From contig CAWUIQ010000003.1 of the NCBI GenBank assembly GCA_963922565.1, forward strand, positions 58,516 to 122,515: a stretch of DNA of 64,000 bases, in the 5' to 3' direction. The notes beneath the pieces were generated by a model that was not told where the DNA came from, did not search any database, and saw only the letters and a list, made by a program, of their open reading frames with translations. Both the position numbers and the translations under genes were made by a program. This stretch comes from JBCBKL01 sp963922565. GTDB lineage: Bacteria; Pseudomonadota; Alphaproteobacteria; Rhodobacterales; Rhodobacteraceae. Numbering within the stretch: position 1 is the first letter of the stretch; every line of letters begins with the position of its first letter. Of this stretch, positions 53,654 through 60,922 are shown one piece after another.

Positions 53654-55042
53654 GTGTCCACTGAATATATTGTAAAAGACATAAGCCTCGCCGATTTTGG
53701 GCGCAAAGAACTCGATATTGCTCAGACCGAGATGCCGGGGCTCATGGCCTTGCGCGAAGAATACGGCGAGAGCAAGCCACTTGCAGGTGCGCGTATCGTT
53801 GGATCGCTGCACATGACCATCCAGACGGCTGTCCTGATTGAAACACTGGTGGCGTTGGGTGCCGACGTGCGCTGGGCCTCGTGCAACATCTTTTCCACGC
53901 AAGACCACGCGGCTGCGGCGATTGCGGCGGGCGGCACGCCTGTCTTTGCGATCAAAGGGCAAAGTCTGGAAGAGCACTGGGACTACCTCGACAAGTCTTT
54001 CCTGTTCGACGACGGCCCGAACATGATCCTCGACGACGGGGGCGACGCGACGCTTTATGTGCTTCTGGGCGCGCGCGCCGAAGCGGGCGAAGATGTCATC
54101 CCGGTCCCGGGTTCTGAAGAAGAAGAGGTGATAAAAAAGCAGATCGCCAAGCGTATGGCGGCCAGCCCCGGCTGGTTCACCAAGGTGCGCGACCAGATCA
54201 AGGGTGTCAGCGAAGAGACCACGACAGGCGTCAATCGCCTTTACCAATTGGTTCGCGATGGTCAGCTTCCGTTCCCCGCGATCAACGTGAACGACAGTGT
54301 GACTAAGTCGAAGTTCGACAACAAGTATGGCTGCAAGGAAAGCCTCGTCGACGGTATCCGCCGCGCGACCGATACTATGATGGCCGGTAAGGTTGCCGTT
54401 GTCTGCGGTTATGGTGACGTAGGCAAAGGGTCTGCCGCCTCGCTGCAGGGCGCTGGCGCACGGGTCAAGGTGACCGAAGTCGATCCAATCTGTGCGCTGC
54501 AGGCCGCCATGGACGGTTTCGAGGTGGTCCTTCTGGAGGATGTTATCGACAGCGCCGACATCTTTATCACCACGACCGGCAACAAGGACGTGATCCGCAT
54601 CGAGCATATGCGCGAGATGAAGGACATGGCGATTGTCGGCAACATTGGCCACTTCGATAACGAGATTCAGGTGGCCAATCTCAAGAACCACAAATGGACG
54701 AATATCAAGGAACAGGTCGACATGATCGAGATGCCTTCGGGCAATCGCATCATCCTGCTGTCCGAAGGGCGCTTGCTGAACCTTGGAAATGCCACAGGCC
54801 ACCCATCATTCGTGATGTCCGCGTCGTTCACCAACCAGGTTCTGGCCCAGATCGAGCTTTGGTCGAAAGGCGAAGATTATAGCAATGACGTCTATATTCT
54901 GCCGAAGCACCTGGATGAAAAGGTGGCCCGGCTGCATCTTGATCGGATCGGCGCAAAACTGACGCCGCTGAACAGCGATCAGGCTGCGTATATCGGGGTC
55001 AAGCCAGAGGGTCCGTTCAAGCCGGAACACTACCGCTACTGA
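53654..55042 (+). CDS. ahcY: Adenosylhomocysteinase
   Basis: Hydrolyses S-adenosylhomocysteine to adenosine and homocysteine, relieving product inhibition of methyltransferases. 462 residues from GTG 53654 (ggag 7 nt upstream). Motifs: VRWASCNIFSTQDHAAAA, the NAD-binding GYGDVGKGSAASLQGAGA near residue 260, and the C-terminal KPEGPFKPEHYRY with the conserved Lys and Tyr. In R. capsulatus ahcY follows regA-hvrA; here it is kept near regA but four genes intervene. It may serve the bacteriochlorophyll methyltransferase BchM, normally encoded downstream of bchH. Confidence 0.97.
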   Translation: MSTEYIVKDISLADFGRKELDIAQTEMPGLMALREEYGESKPLAGARIVGSLHMTIQTAVLIETLVALGADVRWASCNIFSTQDHAAAAIAAGGTPVFAIKGQSLEEHWDYLDKSFLFDDGPNMILDDGGDATLYVLLGARAEAGEDVIPVPGSEEEEVIKKQIAKRMAASPGWFTKVRDQIKGVSEETTTGVNRLYQLVRDGQLPFPAINVNDSVTKSKFDNKYGCKESLVDGIRRATDTMMAGKVAVVCGYGDVGKGSAASLQGAGARVKVTEVDPICALQAAMDGFEVVLLEDVIDSADIFITTTGNKDVIRIEHMREMKDMAIVGNIGHFDNEIQVANLKNHKWTNIKEQVDMIEMPSGNRIILLSEGRLLNLGNATGHPSFVMSASFTNQVLAQIELWSKGEDYSNDVYILPKHLDEKVARLHLDRIGAKLTPLNSDQAAYIGVKPEGPFKPEHYRY

Positions 55043-55047
55043 AACGA

Positions 55048-55070
55048 AAGGCGGGTCGAGTGCCCGCCTT
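55048..55070. terminator. Bidirectional terminator between ahcY and ppsR
   Basis: Arms AAGGCGGG (55048-55055) and CCCGCCTT (55063-55070) with a 7-nt loop. The convergent ppsR stop (55069-55071) lies in the right arm. The A-rich left side and T-ending right side give a weak terminator in both directions. Confidence 0.65.
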
Positions 55071-56490
55071 ATCCGTTCTTGCTGAGCAGCCCGTACTTTC
55101 GCAATTTGACATAGAGCGATTGCCGCGAAAGCCCCAGCATCTCGGCCGCGGCGACACGGTTGTTGCGTGTCAGTCCGACGGCCGTTTCGATGCACATCTT
55201 TTCGACGACATCCGTGGTTTCGGCAACGATCTCTTTCAACGAGGCCGATCCAACCAAGTCCATCACGTTGCGGTTCGGATCCGTCAACGGATTGGTTGCT
55301 GCACCAGCCTGCCCGCGGACGGGATCCAGCCGATCGACATCCCGCAGGATGATCCCAACCGCCGGCGTCTGATCATCTTCCAGCCAAGTCGCAGAGGCTT
55401 CGACCGAATGCTTTGCCCCAAGCGAGTCGATCAGTTTGGTCGCGTAGACTCGCATGTGGCCCGACCGCTGTGCGTGCTCAAGCAGAACGTTCAGGTCAAT
55501 CTGCCCGCGCGACAGAAACTCGGCCAGTGACTTCCCAACGATGTCGTTCAGATGGGCCGCACCGATCAGGTCGAGCATGCTGTCGTTGACCGAAAGAACC
55601 TGGCCCTTGCTGTCCATGAACAGGATCGCGTCGCTGCATGAGCGATACAACCCGGCTGCCAGACCGGCCGGTTTTTCGGACGCGCCCATCTCGGCGCTTG
55701 GTGCCTCGAGGCGGCACATCAGCGAACGTTGGCCGCCTGCGCGGAACACGCTGGACGAAATCGAAAGCGACTGGCCGGTTCGCGTCGCCCGCGCCTTTGT
55801 CGGCCCCGCGCCATCGGCCAGGGTCGCGTTCATCAGGCTTTCGGTGAATTCCGCCGCTGATCGGTCGACAAACAGCGAGGCAAAGCTTGTTCCAAGCAAT
55901 GCATCGGCCCGCAATCCCAGCAATTGCGCGGCCTCTTCGTTCACATCCTCGATCCGCCCTGTTTGAACCGAAACGAATACGACGGCATCTTTCACATTGT
56001 TAAGAATAATGCGGAACCGCGTGTCATACTCCCGCCGCGCCTCGTACCCTTGTTCCAGTGCGATTTGCGCCTGAACCAATTGCTGCTGGGTCTCAGCGAT
56101 TGGGCGCAGGTCGCGGCCCAGCATCAAGACGGCGTCATCATTGCCGAAGCGGTGGAATGTATAGCGGACCGGATATTGCCAGCTTGCGTTGTCGACGTGG
56201 TTCAATTCGATCGGCTTGGTCTGTTCCGAGCCAGACAGGTAGTCGGCATGAAGCGCGTCGAATTTGACCTGACTTTCGCTTGTTAAAAACTCGGCGATTG
56301 GGCGGCCTTCCCAGTGTTTGAGATTGCCAAAGCTTTCATCGCTTTGATTTGGCACGACCGAAAGAACGGTTTTGTCAGAGGAGACAACAAGGGCAAGATC
56401 GGAAGCGGCCGCAATAATGCTGCTCAGGAACTCTGGTTCGATCAGAGGTACCGCGCCGCTTGTCCAGAAACTACCGCCACCGGTTGTCAT
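55069..56490 (-). CDS. ppsR: Photosynthesis repressor PpsR (CrtJ)
   Basis: Represses bch, crt and puc genes under oxic conditions by binding TGT-N12-ACA. 473 residues, with PAS domains (about 20-130, 155-260 and 275-385) and a C-terminal Fis-type helix-turn-helix (about 445-470, RVAAAEMLGLSRQSLYVKLRKYG). The two redox cysteines are kept: Cys259 (SLMCRL) and Cys433 (EKMCIETAVG), corresponding to Cys251 and Cys424 of the R. sphaeroides protein. It follows aerR by 7 bp, so the antirepressor and repressor are coordinately expressed. Confidence 0.96.
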   Translation of the reverse strand: MTTGGGSFWTSGAVPLIEPEFLSSIIAAASDLALVVSSDKTVLSVVPNQSDESFGNLKHWEGRPIAEFLTSESQVKFDALHADYLSGSEQTKPIELNHVDNASWQYPVRYTFHRFGNDDAVLMLGRDLRPIAETQQQLVQAQIALEQGYEARREYDTRFRIILNNVKDAVVFVSVQTGRIEDVNEEAAQLLGLRADALLGTSFASLFVDRSAAEFTESLMNATLADGAGPTKARATRTGQSLSISSSVFRAGGQRSLMCRLEAPSAEMGASEKPAGLAAGLYRSCSDAILFMDSKGQVLSVNDSMLDLIGAAHLNDIVGKSLAEFLSRGQIDLNVLLEHAQRSGHMRVYATKLIDSLGAKHSVEASATWLEDDQTPAVGIILRDVDRLDPVRGQAGAATNPLTDPNRNVMDLVGSASLKEIVAETTDVVEKMCIETAVGLTRNNRVAAAEMLGLSRQSLYVKLRKYGLLSKNG

Positions 56491-56497
56491 GCTTTGG

Positions 56498-57286
56498 TCA
56501 ATCCTTGGTCAAAGCCTTCAGGCGCTTTGTGCACAAGCCGACAACATCCTTCGCCGCGTTCGTCACAAGATCAACGCCTGTTATTAAAGCCATTTGATCG
56601 ATGTCACCGCGGACCGCGCCGCCCAAGGCGATGACAGGAGCCGGGTCCATTGACCGTCTTATTCTTTTAATTGTTTTACTTACCGTTTCAAGGGCCTCAG
56701 GCCGCGCACAAGAGAACAGGATCATATCAGGATTATCAAATCGGCAACGATCAACAATTTGCGAATTTGTTTCGGAAAAAGAGAGGCTCGTATCGCAACC
56801 TAGACGGCGCAATTGCGCCGCTACAACGGTTGCCCCCAGGAAATGTTGTTCATCCTTAGGGACGATTATGAGCGCGGAAAACGCATCGGTGCTGCCGCCC
56901 TGCCCGGTCATCGATTGATCGGATGCGGCTTCGCCAAGAACCGCCTGCAACCGCAGCGCACCGATCGTGACATCCGCAAAGGTCAGTTCCGATTGGATCC
57001 ACAGCTCGCCCAGCCGGGCAGCGGCCCTTGGTATGTAAAGGTCGATGATGGCATCCAGTGTCAGCCGATACCCTCTGAGTTCGTCCAGCGTAAGGACCGG
57101 GTCAAAGTGGCGGGGCGAAACGACGATCCGCACCAGATAATCCAGTATGAATTGCCGCGTGCCCGTTGCCGTGCTTTCGGGCTGCCGCTCGCAAAGAACC
57201 GAGATCACGTGAGACGCAAAATCATCCACCTCGCGACCAGAGCCGCGTTCCATGCGGGCCGTACCAAATTGGTCGTCATGCGCCAT
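56498..57286 (-). CDS. aerR: B12-binding antirepressor AerR/PpaA
   Basis: Light-dependent cobalamin-binding protein that modifies the activity of PpsR/CrtJ. 262 residues from ATG 57286 with GGAG 8 nt upstream. The B12 ligand motif KDEQHFLGATVVA is present, with His148 corresponding to His145 of the R. capsulatus protein. The helical sensor domain lies at about 40-125 and the Rossmann-like domain follows. The frame is open upstream to 57436, but that would pass through the PpsR operator and a hairpin, so the extension is unlikely. An internal ATG (codon 12) could give a short form as described for R. capsulatus AerR. Confidence 0.93.
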   Translation of the reverse strand: MAHDDQFGTARMERGSGREVDDFASHVISVLCERQPESTATGTRQFILDYLVRIVVSPRHFDPVLTLDELRGYRLTLDAIIDLYIPRAAARLGELWIQSELTFADVTIGALRLQAVLGEAASDQSMTGQGGSTDAFSALIIVPKDEQHFLGATVVAAQLRRLGCDTSLSFSETNSQIVDRCRFDNPDMILFSCARPEALETVSKTIKRIRRSMDPAPVIALGGAVRGDIDQMALITGVDLVTNAAKDVVGLCTKRLKALTKD

Positions 57287-57311
57287 GCCATGCTCCAGCG
57301 AACGCGGGGGG

Positions 57312-57333
57312 CGACTCTGGCGCGTCAGAGTCG
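57312..57333. promoter_or_regulatory. Hairpin in the aerR leader
   Basis: Arms CGACTCTG (57312-57319) and CAGAGTCG (57326-57333) form a perfect 8-bp stem with loop GCGCGT, 25 bp upstream of the aerR ATG and downstream of the inferred promoter. Confidence 0.5.
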
Positions 57334-57349
57334 TGGATATTCCCTTTGG

Positions 57350-57378
57350 ATACTGCGATCCGCGGCCCTCAATGTCAA
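57350..57378 (-). promoter_or_regulatory. Inferred aerR promoter
   Basis: On the minus strand TTGACA (57378-57373), a 17-bp spacer and CAGTAT (57355-57350). The -35 is one half of the PpsR palindrome, so repressor binding would occlude it. Confidence 0.45.
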
Positions 57379-57398
57379 CTTTGTTTGACATTGAGGGC
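57365..57398. repeat. 14-bp perfect inverted repeat containing the aerR PpsR operator
   Basis: Arms GCCCTCAATGTCAA (57365-57378) and TTGACATTGAGGGC (57385-57398) around CTTTGT. The PpsR operator is nested in the centre. The arms are much longer than the operator needs. Confidence 0.85.
57373..57390. promoter_or_regulatory. PpsR operator, aerR side
   Basis: TGTCAACTTTGTTTGACA, a perfect TGT-N12-ACA site with symmetric TGTCAA/TTGACA halves, overlapping the inferred aerR -35. Confidence 0.85.
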
Positions 57399-57483
57399 TG
57401 TACATGACGCTTTGGATAGACAGATCTTCTAGCCAAAGCCGGTCCAGATCGTCGAAAATGGCATTCTTGGCTCTACATCAAAC

Positions 57484-57537
57484 GAAAAGTGTCAATCTAA
57501 GAAGATAACAAACTGTAAGTTATAATTGACACTTTTC
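57484..57537. repeat. 13-bp inverted repeat flanking the bchF operator region
   Basis: Arms GAAAAGTGTCAAT (57484-57496) and ATTGACACTTTTC (57525-57537) are perfect complements separated by 28 bp. The right arm contains the second half of the PpsR site at 57514-57531 and the -35 of bchF. The left arm supplies an extra TGTCAAT half-site. Confidence 0.8.
57514..57531. promoter_or_regulatory. PpsR operator, bchF side
   Basis: TGTAAGTTATAATTGACA, a perfect TGT-N12-ACA site. Its 3' half is the TTGACA -35 of the inferred bchF promoter. Confidence 0.85.
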
Positions 57538-57555
57538 CCGCAACGCCGCTACCCT
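57526..57555 (+). promoter_or_regulatory. Inferred bchF promoter
   Basis: TTGACA (57526-57531), 18-bp spacer, TACCCT (57550-57555) as a weak -10; a start near 57562 would leave a leader of about 20 nt to the bchF ATG. The weak -10 fits a promoter needing an activator such as RegA. Confidence 0.45.
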
Positions 57556-57582
57556 GTTAACAAGCAGGGAAGGAAGTTGAGG

Positions 57583-58083
57583 ATGTCCCGCAGGACTGAC
57601 CCAACGAAGAAAAGAGTAGGGCTCTATACGCCCGAAGAGCGCGCACGCCGCGATGCAACGATTTGGACCACCGTTCAAGGCGTTCTTGCCCCGCTACAAT
57701 TTCTGGTCTTCCTTCTTTCGCTCATCCTCGTTGTCCGGTACCTGCTTTCGGGCGAAGGATACGTACTCGCTACATGGTCCATCATCCTCAAGACAGCCGT
57801 CCTCTACCTGATCATGGTAACGGGTGCGATCTGGGAAAAAGTCGTTTTCAATCAATATCTTCTTGCCCCTGCATTCTTTTGGGAAGACGTCTTTTCCTTC
57901 CTCGTGATCGCGCTGCACACGGCTTACCTTTGGGCCCTTGCAACGGGTGCGCTGGCCCCCACCGAATTGATGTGGCTCGCACTGGCCGCCTACGCCGCCT
58001 ACGTGGTCAACGCCGCGCAGTTTGTTCTCAAGTTGCGGGCCGCACGCCTAGAGGCTCCGGCGGGAACAGAGGTGGCGGCATGA
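57583..58083 (+). CDS. bchF: 3-vinyl bacteriochlorophyllide hydratase
   Basis: Hydrates the C3 vinyl group on the way to bacteriochlorophyll a. 166 residues from ATG 57583 (gttgagg upstream); the upstream open frame runs through the operator and is not coding. N-terminal LYTPEERARRDATIW and IWEKVVFNQYLLAPAFFWEDVFS are BchF family sequences. Three to four hydrophobic segments indicate a membrane protein. The stop overlaps the bchN start (ATGA). It is the first gene of the bchFNBH operon. Confidence 0.95.
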   Translation: MSRRTDPTKKRVGLYTPEERARRDATIWTTVQGVLAPLQFLVFLLSLILVVRYLLSGEGYVLATWSIILKTAVLYLIMVTGAIWEKVVFNQYLLAPAFFWEDVFSFLVIALHTAYLWALATGALAPTELMWLALAAYAAYVVNAAQFVLKLRAARLEAPAGTEVAA

Positions 58084-59363
58084 ACGATCTCACCCCTCCG
58101 CCTACCGTAGGATGCCGGGACGTTCCGATTCTCAAGCAACGGGGTCAGCGCGAGGTCTTTTGCGGCCTGACCGGCATCATCTGGCTTCATCGGAAGATGC
58201 AGGATGCGTTCTTTCTCGTTGTCGGATCGCGGACTTGTGCGCATCTGCTGCAGTCAGCAGCGGGCGTGATGATCTTTGCTGAACCGCGTTTCGGCACGGC
58301 GATTCTCGAAGAAGGCGATCTTGCCGGACTGCAGGACGCCCATGCCGAACTGGACCGCGTGGTCGAGGAACTGTTGGCCAGACGCCCCGACATCCGGCAG
58401 CTGTTTCTGGTTGGGTCCTGCCCGTCCGAGGTTATCAAGCTCGATTTGGAACGTGCGGCAGAGCGGATGACAGAGCGCCATGCGCCGCATGTCCGCGTGC
58501 TCAACTTCTCGGGCTCGGGGATCGAGACAACCTTCACCCAAGGCGAGGATGCCTGCCTTGCATCGATGGTTCCGGTGCTGGGCCAAACGGATGCCCGTCA
58601 GCTGCTGCTGGTTGGAGCGTTGCCCGACGTCGTCGAAGAACAGGCGCTGTCGCTTCTGGCGGCCATGGGGATCAATGCCAAGGTTCTGCCAGCGCCGAGG
58701 GCTGATGGCGATTTGGCGATCGGGCGGGGGACGGTCTTTGCGCTGATGCAGCCGTTTCTGGGCGATACGCATGCCGCGTTGGAACGGCGGGGTGCACGGC
58801 ACCTTCCCGCCCCGTTCCCCTTTGGCGAAGAAGGCACGACGGCATGGCTGCGTGCCATTGCGTCGGAGTTTGGCGTCGATGAGGACCTGTTTGCCCAGGT
58901 AACCGATGCGCCGCGCGCTCGGGCCAGAAAGGCAGTTGCTAACGCGGCCGAACCGCTGCGCGACCGGTCGGTTTTCTTTTTCCCAGACAGCCAGCTCGAA
59001 ATCCCGCTTGCGCGGTTTCTGACCCGCGAATGCGGTATGCACGCTGTCGAGGTCGGTGCGCCATTCGTTCACAAGCGCATCGTTGGTCCCGATCTGGCGC
59101 TGCTTCCGCAAGGCCCGACAATATCGGAAGGACAAGATGTCGATCTGCAGCTCGATCGGTGCCGTGCCGCGCAACCTGATCTGACAGTCTGCGGTCTGGG
59201 TCTGGCCAACCCGCTTGAGGCGGAAGGGCTGGCGACGAAGTGGGCGATCGAGCTCGTCTTCACCCCCGTCCATTTCTACGAGCAGGCAGGCGATCTGGCC
59301 GGCCTCTTTTCCCGCCCCTTGCGCCGTTCCGGCATGCTGCGGTTCGAGGGGGCAGAGGCATGA
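58080..59363 (+). CDS. bchN: Light-independent protochlorophyllide reductase subunit N
   Basis: Subunit of dark-operative protochlorophyllide reductase, related to nitrogenase NifD/NifK. 427 residues. Its three cluster cysteines are Cys28 (REVFCGLTG), Cys53 (SRTCAHLL) and Cys114 (VGSCPSEVI), two positions beyond the R. capsulatus numbering. With Asp36 of BchB they would hold the 4Fe-4S NB-cluster. ATG overlaps the bchF stop; its stop overlaps bchB (ATGA). The partner bchL, the iron protein, is expected beyond bchH. Confidence 0.97.
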   Translation: MNDLTPPPTVGCRDVPILKQRGQREVFCGLTGIIWLHRKMQDAFFLVVGSRTCAHLLQSAAGVMIFAEPRFGTAILEEGDLAGLQDAHAELDRVVEELLARRPDIRQLFLVGSCPSEVIKLDLERAAERMTERHAPHVRVLNFSGSGIETTFTQGEDACLASMVPVLGQTDARQLLLVGALPDVVEEQALSLLAAMGINAKVLPAPRADGDLAIGRGTVFALMQPFLGDTHAALERRGARHLPAPFPFGEEGTTAWLRAIASEFGVDEDLFAQVTDAPRARARKAVANAAEPLRDRSVFFFPDSQLEIPLARFLTRECGMHAVEVGAPFVHKRIVGPDLALLPQGPTISEGQDVDLQLDRCRAAQPDLTVCGLGLANPLEAEGLATKWAIELVFTPVHFYEQAGDLAGLFSRPLRRSGMLRFEGAEA

Positions 59364-60922
59364 AGCTGTCGGTCTGGACATACGAGGGGCCACCCCATGT
59401 TGGCGCCATGCGTGTGGTGACCGGCATGCAGAACATCCACCTGGTTTTGCACGCTCCGCAAGGGGACACCTACGCGGACCTGCTGTTCACCATGATCGAA
59501 CGGCGCAATCATCGCCCCCCGGTCTCGTACACGACCTTTCAGGCACGCGATCTGGGCAGCGACACCGCCAACCTGTTCAAGACATCCCTGCAGGATGCGT
59601 ACGATCGCTTTAAGCCCGAAGCGATTGTCGTGGCCGCGTCCTGTACTGCTGAGTTGATCCAGGACGATCCGGGTGGGTTGGCTGAGAACGTGGGCCTGCC
59701 CATCCCGGTGATTTCTCTCGATCTCCCAAGCTATCAGCGCAAAGAGAATTTTGGCGCCGACGAAGCCCTTTACCAAATCGTAAAGGCGTTGGCGGAACCG
59801 ATCGACCGCACTGCTCAATGCTCTGCCAATCTTCTCGGGCCAACCGGACTGGGCTTCAGGCATCGTGACGACATCGAAGAGGTCACCGCGCTTTTGTCTG
59901 ACATGGGCATCAGCGTGAACGTGGTTGCCCCGATGACCGCATCGCCGGCAGAGCTCCGACGGCTTGGCGCTGCCCATTTCAACGTTCTGATGTATCCGGA
60001 AGCGGGGGAAAGTGCGGCGCGATGGCTGCAGCGCGAGCTGGGCCAGCCCTTTACCCAGACGGTTCCGATTGGTGTGGGCGCAACCCGCGATTTTGTGGCC
60101 GAGGTCGCCAAGCTGACGGGGAAAGAATCCGTTTTCGACAGCAGCCGCCTTCGTCTGCCCTGGTACTCGAAATCCGTGGACTCGACCTACCTGACCGGCA
60201 AGCGTGTCTTCATCTTCGGCGATGGAACCCACGTAAAGGCAGCGGCCCGGATCGCGCGGGACGAGATGGGTTTCGAGGTCGTGGGCCTTGGCTGTTACAA
60301 CCGCGAACAGGCGAGGTCGGTTCGCCAGCTGGCTCAGGATTTCGGCGTCACTGCCACCATCACCGATGATTATTTGGAGGTTGAACGGATCGTCGAGGCG
60401 CTGCAGCCCGAACTGATCCTTGGTACCCAGATGGAACGTCATATCGGCAAACGGCTGGGCATTCCATGTGCGGTCATCTCTGCTCCGGTCCATGTGCAGG
60501 ACTTTCCGGCACGCTATTCGCCGCAGATGGGTGTGGAGGGGGCGAACGTCATTTTCGACACTTGGGTCCATCCGCTTGTCATGGGGCTTGAAGAGCACCT
60601 GTTGCACATGTTCCGGCAGGATTTCGAATTCCACGATGCGGCAGGGCCAAGCCACCATGGCGGAAAGGCTGTGTTGCAGGCCGTGGATGAGAAGTGTTTC
60701 CCAGATGAAGCTCCTGTTTCGCGGAGTGTCACCGGCTCAAGCCAGTCTGCTGAGCCCAACAACGTAATCTGGCTCTCCGAAGCCGAGCGGGAACTGAAGA
60801 AGATCCCGTTTTTCGTCCGTGGCAAGGCGCGCCGGAACACCGAGATTTTTGCCGCGATGCAGGGTGTCCGCGAGATCTCGGTCGACACGCTTTACGAAGC
60901 AAAGGCCCATTATGCGCGATGA
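59360..60922 (+). CDS. bchB: Light-independent protochlorophyllide reductase subunit B
   Basis: Second catalytic subunit of dark-operative protochlorophyllide reductase. 520 residues from ATG 59360. Asp36 in HAPQGDTYADLLF is the unusual aspartate ligand of the NB-cluster, conserved here. AASCTAELIQDDPGG and SAPVHVQDFPARYSPQMGVEGAN are family blocks. The C-terminal extension WLSEAERELKKIPFFVRGKARRN is the light-independent-reductase C-terminal domain. It overlaps bchH by 11 bp. Confidence 0.97.
   Translation: MKLSVWTYEGPPHVGAMRVVTGMQNIHLVLHAPQGDTYADLLFTMIERRNHRPPVSYTTFQARDLGSDTANLFKTSLQDAYDRFKPEAIVVAASCTAELIQDDPGGLAENVGLPIPVISLDLPSYQRKENFGADEALYQIVKALAEPIDRTAQCSANLLGPTGLGFRHRDDIEEVTALLSDMGISVNVVAPMTASPAELRRLGAAHFNVLMYPEAGESAARWLQRELGQPFTQTVPIGVGATRDFVAEVAKLTGKESVFDSSRLRLPWYSKSVDSTYLTGKRVFIFGDGTHVKAAARIARDEMGFEVVGLGCYNREQARSVRQLAQDFGVTATITDDYLEVERIVEALQPELILGTQMERHIGKRLGIPCAVISAPVHVQDFPARYSPQMGVEGANVIFDTWVHPLVMGLEEHLLHMFRQDFEFHDAAGPSHHGGKAVLQAVDEKCFPDEAPVSRSVTGSSQSAEPNNVIWLSEAERELKKIPFFVRGKARRNTEIFAAMQGVREISVDTLYEAKAHYAR

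Noticed and set aside
53648..54802. 384-residue minus-strand frame opposite ahcY
   Set aside because: Shadow frame; His/Arg/Asp-rich sequence without family resemblance.
57287..57436. N-terminal extension of AerR to the open-frame limit
   Set aside because: The extension would place the PpsR operator, its 14-bp repeat, the promoter and a hairpin inside the coding region; the ATG at 57286 has a ribosome binding site and the expected AerR length.
57490..57509. Third PpsR site TGTCAATCTAAGAAGATAACA
   Set aside because: The spacer between TGT and ACA is 15 instead of 12, so it does not meet the operator rule; only its TGTCAAT half is noted in the repeat entry.
59276..60658. 460-residue minus-strand frame opposite bchB (and a similar one opposite bchN)
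   Set aside because: Both lie exactly antisense to conserved bch genes and have shadow-like composition.
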